From the NCBI RefSeq assembly GCF_002844375.1, contig NZ_CP024200.1:788001-852000 (forward strand): a stretch of 64,000 nucleotides of DNA. Reading direction: 5' to 3'. The stretch is from Thalassospira marina. GTDB taxonomy: Bacteria > Pseudomonadota > Alphaproteobacteria > Rhodospirillales > Thalassospiraceae. Below the pieces are notes generated by a model. It saw only the letters and a program-made list of their open reading frames with translations, was not told the DNA's origin and ran no database searches. Every line of letters starts with the position of its first letter. Within the stretch, counting starts at the first letter, position 1. The translations under genes were made by a program, and so were the position numbers. This document shows positions 33,837-42,386 of this stretch, one piece after another.

Positions 33837-35657
33837 ATGGTTGGAAATACGATCTTTAAAGAAGAAGAGACCATTGCCCTTCACCCCCAGAAAACCAACG
33901 CAAAACTGCCCGAAACAGCGGCGCAGCAGGCGTCATCGCATGCGTTGTTTAATTGCCTGATCAAGGAATTCGCCCTGCCGCAGGGGCTGGTGCAATATTG
34001 CTGGCCCAATGACCGTGACCGCCTGCCCGTTGAAATTACCCATGCGTCATCACATGTGGTGCCGCTGCATGTCACGATGCCGGACGCTGCCGAATTTTTT
34101 GTTCTGGTGGACCGTCAAAGCAGCATTGGCACCCATTATTATCTGTCGCACATTTATGGCAAACTGCCTGCCGGTCGCTGGAAACAACTGGATGCCGAAT
34201 TGCTGGCAGCACGGCTGCTTTCAAGCTGCGCACAGCCTGGAACGCCGGTGAATGGCGAGCTTTTAAAGCAGATCCAGGCCAGCATTACCCTTAGCGAAGA
34301 TATCGCCGCCCATATTGATGCCACACAGCCTGACCCGTTTGCCGATTATGCCGCAAGCGAGCAAAATTTGTGGTTTGGCCACCCAAGCCACCCGGCCCCC
34401 AAGGCCCGGTTATGGCCCGCCAGTGCCGCGATTAAAAAATATTCGCCGGAATTTGCGCCCGCCATTCAAATGCATGTATTGGAAGTGCCGGTTTCGGGCC
34501 TGAAAATCACAACCGACCATGCCCGCCCGCAGGACATGCTGGCTGGTGTTGCCGACCAGACCGGGTGCCGTGCGGGTTATGCGCGCATCAGTTTGCACCC
34601 GGTGCAGGCCAAGCAGTTTTTAGCTGACCCGCGCACACAGGCCCTGCTTGCCAATGGCAACATAACCGACCTTGGCGAAACCGGTTTTACGGCGCAGCCA
34701 ACGGCATCCATTCGCACGATGTATGTTGACGGGCATGATTATTTTATCAAAGGGTCGCTTAATGTGCGCATCACCAATTGCGTGCGCAAAAACGCCTGGT
34801 ACGAACTGGAAAGTGCGGTTCTGATCAATGCGATTTTGGGCGAACTGGCACAAACAGACATGGCATCCACCGGCGGCCTTAACCTGATTGAAGAACCCGC
34901 CAGCATCAGCTGGCACCCTGATGATGCCAATGAAGAAGACGCCATCTGGTTTACCGAACAAACCGGCGCCATTTTGCGGCGCAATTTCTGCCAGGGGCAG
35001 AAACGTGACCGCCATATCGTTGCGGCAACCCTGTTTGCCCGCGACCTTGATATGCAATCGAACTTTGACCGCTTTTTAGGCCGGTTTGATTTCAAACCAT
35101 CGGACGGCGCAAAACTGGCATGGTTTGAAACCTATCTTGAGGCGCTGGTAAAACCGGTTTTGTACCTGTTTTACAATCACGGCATTGTTTTGGAACCGCA
35201 TTTGCAAAACACCGTGATCGCCCATGAAGGCGGCCATCCGGTGCAGGTCCTGCTGCGTGATTATGAAGGTGTCAAACTGACGTCGGATAAGGGCGTTAAT
35301 TTCCTGCCCGCCGATATCCACCCGAAAATTCGCCAGTCGATGGAATATGACCGCAAGGCGGGCTGGGCACGCATCAGCTATTGTCTGTTTGTCAATAATC
35401 TGGGGGAAGCCATCCTTGCGATGAGCGAAAATGCCCCCGCACTGGCGCAGGCCATGTGGCATGTCACCCGACAGAAACTTAAGCAAATTTCCCGCGAATT
35501 GCAGGTGCCAACACCGGAGCTTGATCAGTTGATCGAGGATGGAATGGTCGCCTGTAAAACCAATTTCAAGGTGCGACTGGCCGCCGAGGCCGACCGGAAA
35601 GCCGGTTACGTCACCCTTGTTGCCCCCTGGTCCTGCGAGGAAACCCAAAATGCGTGA
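33837..35657 (+). CDS. IucA/IucC-family NIS siderophore synthetase (1 of 3)
   Basis: 606 aa. ATP-dependent synthetase that joins a carboxylate (citrate or 2-oxoglutarate derivative) to an amine. Recognisable parts are the nucleotide-binding region KGSLNVRITNCVRKNAWYE, LEPHLQNTVIAHEGG, and a C-terminal FhuF-like segment around residues 450-580. ATG 33837 has AGGAAA seven bases upstream. First gene of a twelve-gene operon behind the Fur-like site. Which condensation it performs cannot be assigned by eye. Confidence 0.93.
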   Translation: MVGNTIFKEEETIALHPQKTNAKLPETAAQQASSHALFNCLIKEFALPQGLVQYCWPNDRDRLPVEITHASSHVVPLHVTMPDAAEFFVLVDRQSSIGTHYYLSHIYGKLPAGRWKQLDAELLAARLLSSCAQPGTPVNGELLKQIQASITLSEDIAAHIDATQPDPFADYAASEQNLWFGHPSHPAPKARLWPASAAIKKYSPEFAPAIQMHVLEVPVSGLKITTDHARPQDMLAGVADQTGCRAGYARISLHPVQAKQFLADPRTQALLANGNITDLGETGFTAQPTASIRTMYVDGHDYFIKGSLNVRITNCVRKNAWYELESAVLINAILGELAQTDMASTGGLNLIEEPASISWHPDDANEEDAIWFTEQTGAILRRNFCQGQKRDRHIVAATLFARDLDMQSNFDRFLGRFDFKPSDGAKLAWFETYLEALVKPVLYLFYNHGIVLEPHLQNTVIAHEGGHPVQVLLRDYEGVKLTSDKGVNFLPADIHPKIRQSMEYDRKAGWARISYCLFVNNLGEAILAMSENAPALAQAMWHVTRQKLKQISRELQVPTPELDQLIEDGMVACKTNFKVRLAAEADRKAGYVTLVAPWSCEETQNA

Positions 35658-38313
35658 AGCCAGCCAAAATCACAGTATCGACAGCCATATCATCGCGCGC
35701 TTCAAGACCCTGGCAAAAGGGCAGAACGACCCGCTCGCCGCCTTTATTTACGACCTTGATGCCCTGAAAGGCCATGTCACAAAGGTTATGGATGCCCTGC
35801 CAGATGGAGTGGAGCTTTATTACGCCATCAAGGCCAATAGCGAAGCGCCGATCCTTGAAACGATTGCACCGCTGGTAAACGGATTTGAAATTTCATCGGG
35901 TGGTGAAATCGCCCGTATTGCCGGGTTTAGCGCAACCAAACCTTTTATCTTTTCCGGGCCGGGCAAGCTGGCATCCGACCTGCGCGCCGCCATGGCGGCA
36001 AATGTGGAATTCATCCATGTTGAAAGCCAACATGAAATTGACCTGCTCGATGCTGTTGCCCGCGACATGGGCCAGGTCCAGGATGTTTTGATCCGCATTA
36101 ACCCGGCCCTGCCGGAAAATATGCGCACCAAACTTTCCATGGCGGGTACTGCAACCCCCTTTGGCATTGAAGAAGCCGCCCTTCCTGATGCCATCAGGCA
36201 GGTGGAAAGCAGCAAAAACCTGCGCCTGAAGGGGTTTCATATCCATGCGATGTCGCATCAGAATGATGGTAAACGCCATCAGGCCCTGATCGATTTTTAC
36301 CTGCAAAAATGGGCGGAATGGTCAGCCCTTTGTGCAGCGCCCGACACCCTGACGCATTTAAATGTCGGGGGTGGCATTGGTGTGAATTATCTGGGTGATG
36401 AACAGTTTGACTGGCCGGGTTTTTGCGCCCATCTGGGCAAAAGCCTGGCCAAAACTGCCAACCCGCCCGTCATCCGCCTGGAGCCAGGCCGGTTTATAAC
36501 TGCGTTTTGCGGTTATTACGGCATTGAAGTCCTTGATATCAAGGAAAGCCATAAACGGCATTTTGTGGTTTGCCGGGGCGGCACCCACCAGTTCCGCCTG
36601 CCCGCCGCGCAAAGCCATGATCACCCGGTGATCCATATTCCGGATGCGCTAACAGGTGTGAAAGATACCATTAATGCAAAACGCCATTCTGGCAGTTTTG
36701 ATATTGTCGGCCAGCTTTGCACCCCCAAGGATGTTTTAAGCCGCAATCAGGAACTACAGGATGTTGCTGTTGGCAGCCTGCTGGTTTTACCGATGGCAGG
36801 TGCCTATGGGTTTAATATTTCGCATGTGGATTTCCTGTGCCATCCCCGCCCGACCATCGATTTTATCGGGGAGGCCAAGGCCAGCGAGAACCCGGTAGCA
36901 GCACAACCTGCATCAGCCCCGGTTACAACGACCCACGCACCAACACCCGCAAACGCAGATGGCAACAACGTTACCCTGCTGGCACAGCAGGAAAAGCGTG
37001 AATCAAGCGCGCGCACCTATCCGCGCCGTTTTCCCATTGCCATTGCAAAGGCACAGGGCGTTCGCGTGACCGATATGGATGGCAGGGAATATATTGATTG
37101 CCTTGCCGGTGCTGGCACCCTGGCGCTGGGCCACAACCATGAAACGGTAACATCGGCCATTCGCGACCTGATCGAGGCCGGAGCCCCCCTTCATACCCTT
37201 GATATCACCACACCCACCAAAGAAGCCTTTATTGACGAGCTTTTAACCTGCCTGCCTGGTGAATTTGCCGCACATGCCCGCGTGCATTTTTGCGGGCCAA
37301 CCGGGGCGGACGGGGTTGAAGCAGCAATCAAACTTGCCAAAATCGCCACCGGGCGCAGCAATGTACTGGCCTTTCAGGGAGGATATCACGGGTCAACCCA
37401 CGCCACCATGAGTTTGAGCGGCAACTGGCACCAGAAATCCGCGCTTGAAGGGTTAATGCCCAATGTCCATTTCATGCCGTATCCGTATGGGTATCGCTGC
37501 CCATTTGGCTTGGGGGGTGAGGCCGGGCAAAAGGCCGGATTAAACTTTATCCGATCCGTGCTGAGCGACCCGGAAAGCGGTGTGGCAAAGCCTGCCGCGA
37601 TTATCCTGGAAGCCGTGCAGGGCGAAGGCGGCGCCATTCCCGCACCGGATGCGTGGTTGCGCGAATTACGCCAGATCACCGCCGAAAACGACGTTTTGCT
37701 GATCATTGACGAGGTGCAAACCGGTTTTGGCCGCACCGGAAAACTGTTTGCCTTTGAGCATGCCGGCATCACACCTGATATTGTGGTGATGTCAAAAGCG
37801 ATTGGGGGTGGTTTGCCCCTATCGGTCATTGCCTATCACGGGAAATACGACAAATGGCGCCCCGGCGCACATATCGGCACCTTCCGCGGCAACCAGTTGG
37901 CGATGGCCGCCGGGATAAAAACCCTGCGCCATATTCGCGAAAACAACCTTGCCGACGAAGCCGCGCGCAAAGGCCAAATCCTTGAAAGCGCACTTTGCAA
38001 TCTGCAGGCAAGCTTCCCTGAAATTGGCGATGTACGCGGACGTGGCCTGATGATGGGGGTGGAAATGGTCGAATATGGCGCCATTACCGACCATCAGGGA
38101 CACCCAAAAGCCAGCCCGGCCCTTGCCAGCGCCATTCAGAAAACCTGTTTTGCCAAGGGCCTGATCCTTGAGGTTGGCGGGCGGCATTCGGCAGTCTTGC
38201 GGTTTTTACCACCGCTGATCATTAGCGACGGCGAATTACGCGATGTGATCGGCATTTTCAGCCAGGCCGTTAGCGAAAACTGCCGCGAACGGACGTTACA
38301 TGTTGCAGAGTAA
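35650..38313 (+). CDS. Fused SbnH-like decarboxylase / diaminobutyrate aminotransferase
   Basis: 887-aa bifunctional PLP enzyme. Residues ~1-407 are a fold-type III decarboxylase (ornithine/diaminopimelate/SbnH type): Lys61 in YYAIKANSEAP should bind PLP, and GQLCTPKDVLSR holds the C-terminal Cys357. An Ala/Pro/Thr-rich linker covers about 408-445. Residues ~445-887 are a class III aminotransferase of the diaminobutyrate-2-oxoglutarate type (ARTYPRRFPIAIAKAQG, IDCLAGAGTLALGHNHE), with Lys716 in MSKAIGGGLP as PLP lysine. The frame opens at 35539, but ATG 35650 overlaps the previous stop by eight bases and starts the real domain. The aminotransferase would make L-2,4-diaminobutyrate; the decarboxylase would act on it or on its citryl conjugate. 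Confidence 0.9.
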   Translation: MREASQNHSIDSHIIARFKTLAKGQNDPLAAFIYDLDALKGHVTKVMDALPDGVELYYAIKANSEAPILETIAPLVNGFEISSGGEIARIAGFSATKPFIFSGPGKLASDLRAAMAANVEFIHVESQHEIDLLDAVARDMGQVQDVLIRINPALPENMRTKLSMAGTATPFGIEEAALPDAIRQVESSKNLRLKGFHIHAMSHQNDGKRHQALIDFYLQKWAEWSALCAAPDTLTHLNVGGGIGVNYLGDEQFDWPGFCAHLGKSLAKTANPPVIRLEPGRFITAFCGYYGIEVLDIKESHKRHFVVCRGGTHQFRLPAAQSHDHPVIHIPDALTGVKDTINAKRHSGSFDIVGQLCTPKDVLSRNQELQDVAVGSLLVLPMAGAYGFNISHVDFLCHPRPTIDFIGEAKASENPVAAQPASAPVTTTHAPTPANADGNNVTLLAQQEKRESSARTYPRRFPIAIAKAQGVRVTDMDGREYIDCLAGAGTLALGHNHETVTSAIRDLIEAGAPLHTLDITTPTKEAFIDELLTCLPGEFAAHARVHFCGPTGADGVEAAIKLAKIATGRSNVLAFQGGYHGSTHATMSLSGNWHQKSALEGLMPNVHFMPYPYGYRCPFGLGGEAGQKAGLNFIRSVLSDPESGVAKPAAIILEAVQGEGGAIPAPDAWLRELRQITAENDVLLIIDEVQTGFGRTGKLFAFEHAGITPDIVVMSKAIGGGLPLSVIAYHGKYDKWRPGAHIGTFRGNQLAMAAGIKTLRHIRENNLADEAARKGQILESALCNLQASFPEIGDVRGRGLMMGVEMVEYGAITDHQGHPKASPALASAIQKTCFAKGLILEVGGRHSAVLRFLPPLIISDGELRDVIGIFSQAVSENCRERTLHVAE

Positions 38314-39718
38314 ATCCCCAACCATCCCGCCTTATGTGGTTATGGTGACGGTGTTGCTTGGCACATTGACCGTCAGCCTGAATAACAGTGCCTTAAACCC
38401 GGCCATTCCCGAATTCATGACGATATTCGGGACCGGCCCGCTTCTGGCAAGCTGGATTGTGGCCGGGTTTATGATGGCGATGGGCCTGACCATGCCCTTA
38501 ACCGGCTATCTCAGCGCGCGATACGGCAAAAGGCGGATTTACCTGATTGGCCTGGCCCTGTTCATTTGCGGGTCGCTGGCCGGGGCACTGGCAGGCGATA
38601 TTTATGGCGTGCTGACGGCACGGGCCCTGCAGGGCGTTGCGGGGGGATTGATCATCCCCCTTTCCCTGCCGCTGATTTTTGCTGCCTATGGCAAGGAAAA
38701 ACGTGGCCGTATTACCGGCATTTGGGGCACCGCCGTAATGCTGGCACCCGCCATTGGCCCGTTTATTGGCGGCGTGGTGCTGGAACTTTCAAGCTGGCCG
38801 GTTTTGTTTGTCATGAACATTCCTGTCGGGCTGGTGGCCTTTGGCATTGCCGCCACCGCCCTGCCCAAAACCGGCGATGGCTTGCAAAACAACCTGCCAT
38901 TTGATGGCACCGGCTTTGTTTTGGCGACACTGGCAATTGGCACGACAATGTTATGGCTGAACCTGGCACCACAGGGCATTTTGCCCGATGCGATGTTGTG
39001 GCTGCTGCCGGTTATTGCGGCACTATCGTTGGGCGCATTTATCCTGGTGGAAATGCGGGGACAAAACCCGCTTTTAAGCCCGGCACTGTTTACGCATTCG
39101 ACCTATCGTACCTGCATCATCATCGTCACCGTGCAATCGGTTGGCATGTTTGTCACGGTTGTTCTGGTGCCGCTTTTGATGCACACGATTTTGGGTCTGA
39201 ATGCGATCTGGACCGGGTCGGCGCTGGTATGCACTGCGATTTTTGCCAGTATATCGGTCAATCTTGGTGGGCGCTGGCTGGATTGGCAGGGGCCCCGCCC
39301 CACCATTTTAAGCGGCCTTATCATCACCTGTTTTGCCACCCTTGCCCTTGGTTTTTGTGACGGGCAAACATCCCTTCCTGCCCTGTTCGGGCTCATGGCA
39401 TTGCGCGGGGTCGGGCTGGGCCTTTCCTATATTCCGGCAACAACGGCAGGCCTTAATGGCATTCCTGAAAACCTGCTGACCCAGGCAACGGCGATGAACA
39501 ACATTTCGCGCCGGGTGGTGTCATCGGCCGGAATTGTTGCGGCATCGGCCTATCTGGAATGGCACCGCCAGGGCACCCCCGCAAATCCTGCACAAACGCT
39601 TGAGGCCATCGGCCAGGTTTTCTGGGTCACGGGTGGCATGATCGCCTGCCTTTTACCCGTCGCAAGCCGCCTGCCATCCAAGGCATTCCGGCAAATCGCA
39701 ACCGGGGGCGCAGCATGA
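38300..39718 (+). CDS. MFS transporter (DHA2 type), probable siderophore exporter
   Basis: 472 aa with about 14 predicted membrane helices. The N-terminal VSLNNSALNPAIPEFMTIFG is the DHA2 helix 1 motif, YLSARYGKRRIYLIGL is the loop 2-3 motif, and APAIGPFIGGVVLE is the antiporter motif. It overlaps the fused enzyme gene by 14 bases and the next synthetase by four. SbnD plays the same role in staphyloferrin B export, so this is the likely efflux pump for the product. Confidence 0.9.
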   Translation: MLQSKSPTIPPYVVMVTVLLGTLTVSLNNSALNPAIPEFMTIFGTGPLLASWIVAGFMMAMGLTMPLTGYLSARYGKRRIYLIGLALFICGSLAGALAGDIYGVLTARALQGVAGGLIIPLSLPLIFAAYGKEKRGRITGIWGTAVMLAPAIGPFIGGVVLELSSWPVLFVMNIPVGLVAFGIAATALPKTGDGLQNNLPFDGTGFVLATLAIGTTMLWLNLAPQGILPDAMLWLLPVIAALSLGAFILVEMRGQNPLLSPALFTHSTYRTCIIIVTVQSVGMFVTVVLVPLLMHTILGLNAIWTGSALVCTAIFASISVNLGGRWLDWQGPRPTILSGLIITCFATLALGFCDGQTSLPALFGLMALRGVGLGLSYIPATTAGLNGIPENLLTQATAMNNISRRVVSSAGIVAASAYLEWHRQGTPANPAQTLEAIGQVFWVTGGMIACLLPVASRLPSKAFRQIATGGAA

Positions 39719-41619
39719 CCTTAAGCGCACCAATAACAAATTCAAATTCGGGAAACGAGCCGATGAATATTCATACAAGCCCCGCACAAACGGGCATTAG
39801 CACCGAACAGGCACCCCTTACGGCGTGGATCAACAGCCAAAATGATGCCTGCTTTCAGGCGGTTGAAAACCGGGTGTTGCGCCAGCTTGTCCAGACCCTG
39901 ATTTTTGAAAAAATCATTCCGGCCCGTTACGACGAAACCACTAATGCCAGCCAGTTTAGCGTATCGGGCAAAACAGCCCTTAATCGCGATGTAACCTATA
40001 TCTTCGCCGGGCAACGCATGAAAAGCTTTGGCCAGGTGAAGCTAACCGGCCAGCCGATGCGATGGGCAGCCGACAACGACGGCGCCCCCGCCAGCCTGAG
40101 CAGCTTTATCGACGAAGTGCTGCGCCATATTCCCGGCACCATCAATTTGACCCCGTTCATCGAAGAACTTGAACAAACCCTGATCAAGGATGTGCAAAGC
40201 CTTTCGCAACCGCTGGCACAGGATTTATCGAGGTATTTGAGCGATTATAACGCGTTGGAAGGGTTGATCATGGACGCCCATTCCTACCATGCCTGTTATA
40301 AATCGCGCATCGGCTTTACGTTGAATGACAACGAAGCCTTCGGCCCGGAATTTCGCCGCGATATCGAATTGGTGTGGGTTGCCATCAAAAACGACCGGGC
40401 CGATATTGGCGTTTCTGGCGATTATGATTATCAGCGCGCGATTGACAACCAGCTGACCGAAAATGACCAAAGCCGGTTTGGCCGTACCCTTGCACAAGCC
40501 GGGCTGGATTTTGCCGATGTCAGATTACTGCCGGTTCACCCCTGGCAATGGCACCACAAAATCGCACCGACATTTCACCGCGAAATCCGCGATGGGACGA
40601 TCATTTATCTGGGCATTGGCGAAGAAGCCTACCGTGCACAACAATCCATTCGCACACTGGCCAACAACGACAATGCCAGCCGCCCCTATTTGAAGGTGGC
40701 GATGAACCTTACCAACACGTCAAGCACGCGCATTCTGGCAAACCATACGGTGCGCAACGGCCCGGTAATTACCGACTGGCTGGCGGGATTGCTGGCCGAA
40801 AGTGGCGCGGAAAAAACGCCGGATTTCGTTATTTTGCGCGAATTTTTGGGCGCCAGCTTCAATTATGAAAGCCTGCCCGAACATCGGCGTGCCAGTGCCT
40901 ATGGGTCGCTTGGGGCGGTTTGGCGCGAAAATGTCACCAAATATCTGCGTAACGGCGAAGTGGCCTTTCCGTTTAACGGGTTGCCCCACATGCAGCAAAA
41001 CGGCAAACCCGTTATTGATGGCTGGATCAAACAGCATGGCCTGCAGGAATGGACGGCACAATTGATTCGGGTGTCAGTCCTGCCGATCCTGCATTTGCTA
41101 TATGCCGAAGGCATCGGCCTTGAATCGCATGGGCAAAATATTGTTCTGATCCATAAAAACGGTTGGCCGGAACGCATTGCCCTGAAGGATTTTCATGACG
41201 GTGTCCGTTATTCCCCAGCCGATCTGGCGCGGCCGCAAAAGGCACCCAGCCTGCATGCCGCACCCGCCAGTCATTTGAAGTTAAACCGCAATTCCTTCAT
41301 CATCACCGATGATGTCAATGCCGTGCGCGATTTTACCTGCGATGCGTTTTTCTTTATCGCCTTGGCTGAAATCGCCATTTTCCTGAACCGGGAATACGGG
41401 CTGGCCGAAAGCTGGTTCTGGCAAACCACCGCCGGGATCATAAAGGATTATCAAAACCAGCATCCCGAACATGAAACCCGGTTTGCAAAATTTGATGTTT
41501 TCGCACCCACCATCCAGGTCGAGGAACTGACCAAACGCCGCCTGTTTGGCGATGGTGAAGCCCGGTTCATGCAGGTGGAAAACCCGCTTCATGTTTATGG
41601 GGCACGCGATGCTGACTAA
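39715..41619 (+). CDS. IucA/IucC-family NIS siderophore synthetase (2 of 3)
   Basis: 634 aa, the fullest match to the family: DAHSYHACYKSRIGF, LLPVHPWQWHHKI, KVAMNLTNTSSTRILANHT and GLESHGQNIVLIHKN. It condenses a carboxylate with an amine or alcohol using ATP. ATG 39715 overlaps the exporter stop by four bases. A later ATG (39763, MNIHTS) is possible. It likely performs one of the steps done by SbnE/SbnC/SbnF in staphyloferrin B assembly. Confidence 0.93.
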   Translation: MTLSAPITNSNSGNEPMNIHTSPAQTGISTEQAPLTAWINSQNDACFQAVENRVLRQLVQTLIFEKIIPARYDETTNASQFSVSGKTALNRDVTYIFAGQRMKSFGQVKLTGQPMRWAADNDGAPASLSSFIDEVLRHIPGTINLTPFIEELEQTLIKDVQSLSQPLAQDLSRYLSDYNALEGLIMDAHSYHACYKSRIGFTLNDNEAFGPEFRRDIELVWVAIKNDRADIGVSGDYDYQRAIDNQLTENDQSRFGRTLAQAGLDFADVRLLPVHPWQWHHKIAPTFHREIRDGTIIYLGIGEEAYRAQQSIRTLANNDNASRPYLKVAMNLTNTSSTRILANHTVRNGPVITDWLAGLLAESGAEKTPDFVILREFLGASFNYESLPEHRRASAYGSLGAVWRENVTKYLRNGEVAFPFNGLPHMQQNGKPVIDGWIKQHGLQEWTAQLIRVSVLPILHLLYAEGIGLESHGQNIVLIHKNGWPERIALKDFHDGVRYSPADLARPQKAPSLHAAPASHLKLNRNSFIITDDVNAVRDFTCDAFFFIALAEIAIFLNREYGLAESWFWQTTAGIIKDYQNQHPEHETRFAKFDVFAPTIQVEELTKRRLFGDGEARFMQVENPLHVYGARDAD

Positions 41620-42385
41620 AAACGCCTTAAAAGCCGCGATTGATAGCGGACAGCGGGCCTATGGCCTGTTTTGTTCCATCCCGTCACCCAGCGCGGTTGA
41701 ACTGGTGGGCGAAGCCGGTTTCGATTTTGTCATTATCGATACCGAACATGTGCTGGTGAACCCCGAAACCCTTGAAAATATGATCCGCGCGGCCGATGCG
41801 ATTGGCCTGACGGCCCTTGTCCGTGTGCCCGATAAGGATGCAAAGTTTATTCTGCGCGTCCTTGATGCCGGGGCAAAGGGCATTGTTGTGCCAATGGTCG
41901 AAAGTGCCAGCCAGTTGCGCCATGCCATTACGGCGGCCCGTTATCATCCCTATGGCAAACGCAGCCTAAATGGCGGGCGGGCGGGCGCATTCGGCAAACA
42001 AAGCCTGGCCGATTACATGGATTTCGCTAACGGTGAAATCATGGTGATTGCCATGATTGAAAGCCTCGCCGGGCTTGAAAATATCGACGAGATTTTGACC
42101 GTGCGGGGCCTTGATATGGTTTTGGAAGGGGCCGCCGACCTTAGCCAGTCGCTTGGGAAACCCTGGCAAATCAGTGATCCTGAAATTCAGGCGCACCTGC
42201 ATGATTTGCAACGCAAATGCCAAAGTGCCGGCATTCCGTTTTGTGCCATCCCCCGCGAAGCCGACGAACACCAGAACTGGTTGAACAGGGGTGTTTCCAC
42301 CTTTGTTTTGGGCGACGAACGCGGCATCGCCTTTCGCGCGATCAAAAACAAAATCGACACGACCAAAGAAAACGCAGGACACTGA
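41609..42385 (+). CDS. HpcH/HpaI aldolase-family protein, SbnG-like citrate synthase
   Basis: 258 aa. Family motifs are FDFVIIDTEHVLVNPETLE, KGIVVPMVESASQLRHA and DMVLEGAADLSQSLG. SbnG is a member of this aldolase family that makes citrate from oxaloacetate and acetyl-CoA for staphyloferrin B, and it sits among synthetase genes exactly as here. The frame opens at 41546, but ATG 41609 (preceded by GGGG) gives the length expected for SbnG. It overlaps the upstream synthetase by 11 bases. A citrate supply independent of the TCA cycle is the inferred role. Confidence 0.87.
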   Translation: MLTKNALKAAIDSGQRAYGLFCSIPSPSAVELVGEAGFDFVIIDTEHVLVNPETLENMIRAADAIGLTALVRVPDKDAKFILRVLDAGAKGIVVPMVESASQLRHAITAARYHPYGKRSLNGGRAGAFGKQSLADYMDFANGEIMVIAMIESLAGLENIDEILTVRGLDMVLEGAADLSQSLGKPWQISDPEIQAHLHDLQRKCQSAGIPFCAIPREADEHQNWLNRGVSTFVLGDERGIAFRAIKNKIDTTKENAGH

Positions 42386-42386
42386 C

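Noticed and set aside
41546..41608. Upstream start for the SbnG-like gene
   Set aside because: The extra 21 codons overlap the preceding synthetase and do not resemble the family; ATG 41609 has a GGGG ribosome-binding site and gives the expected length.
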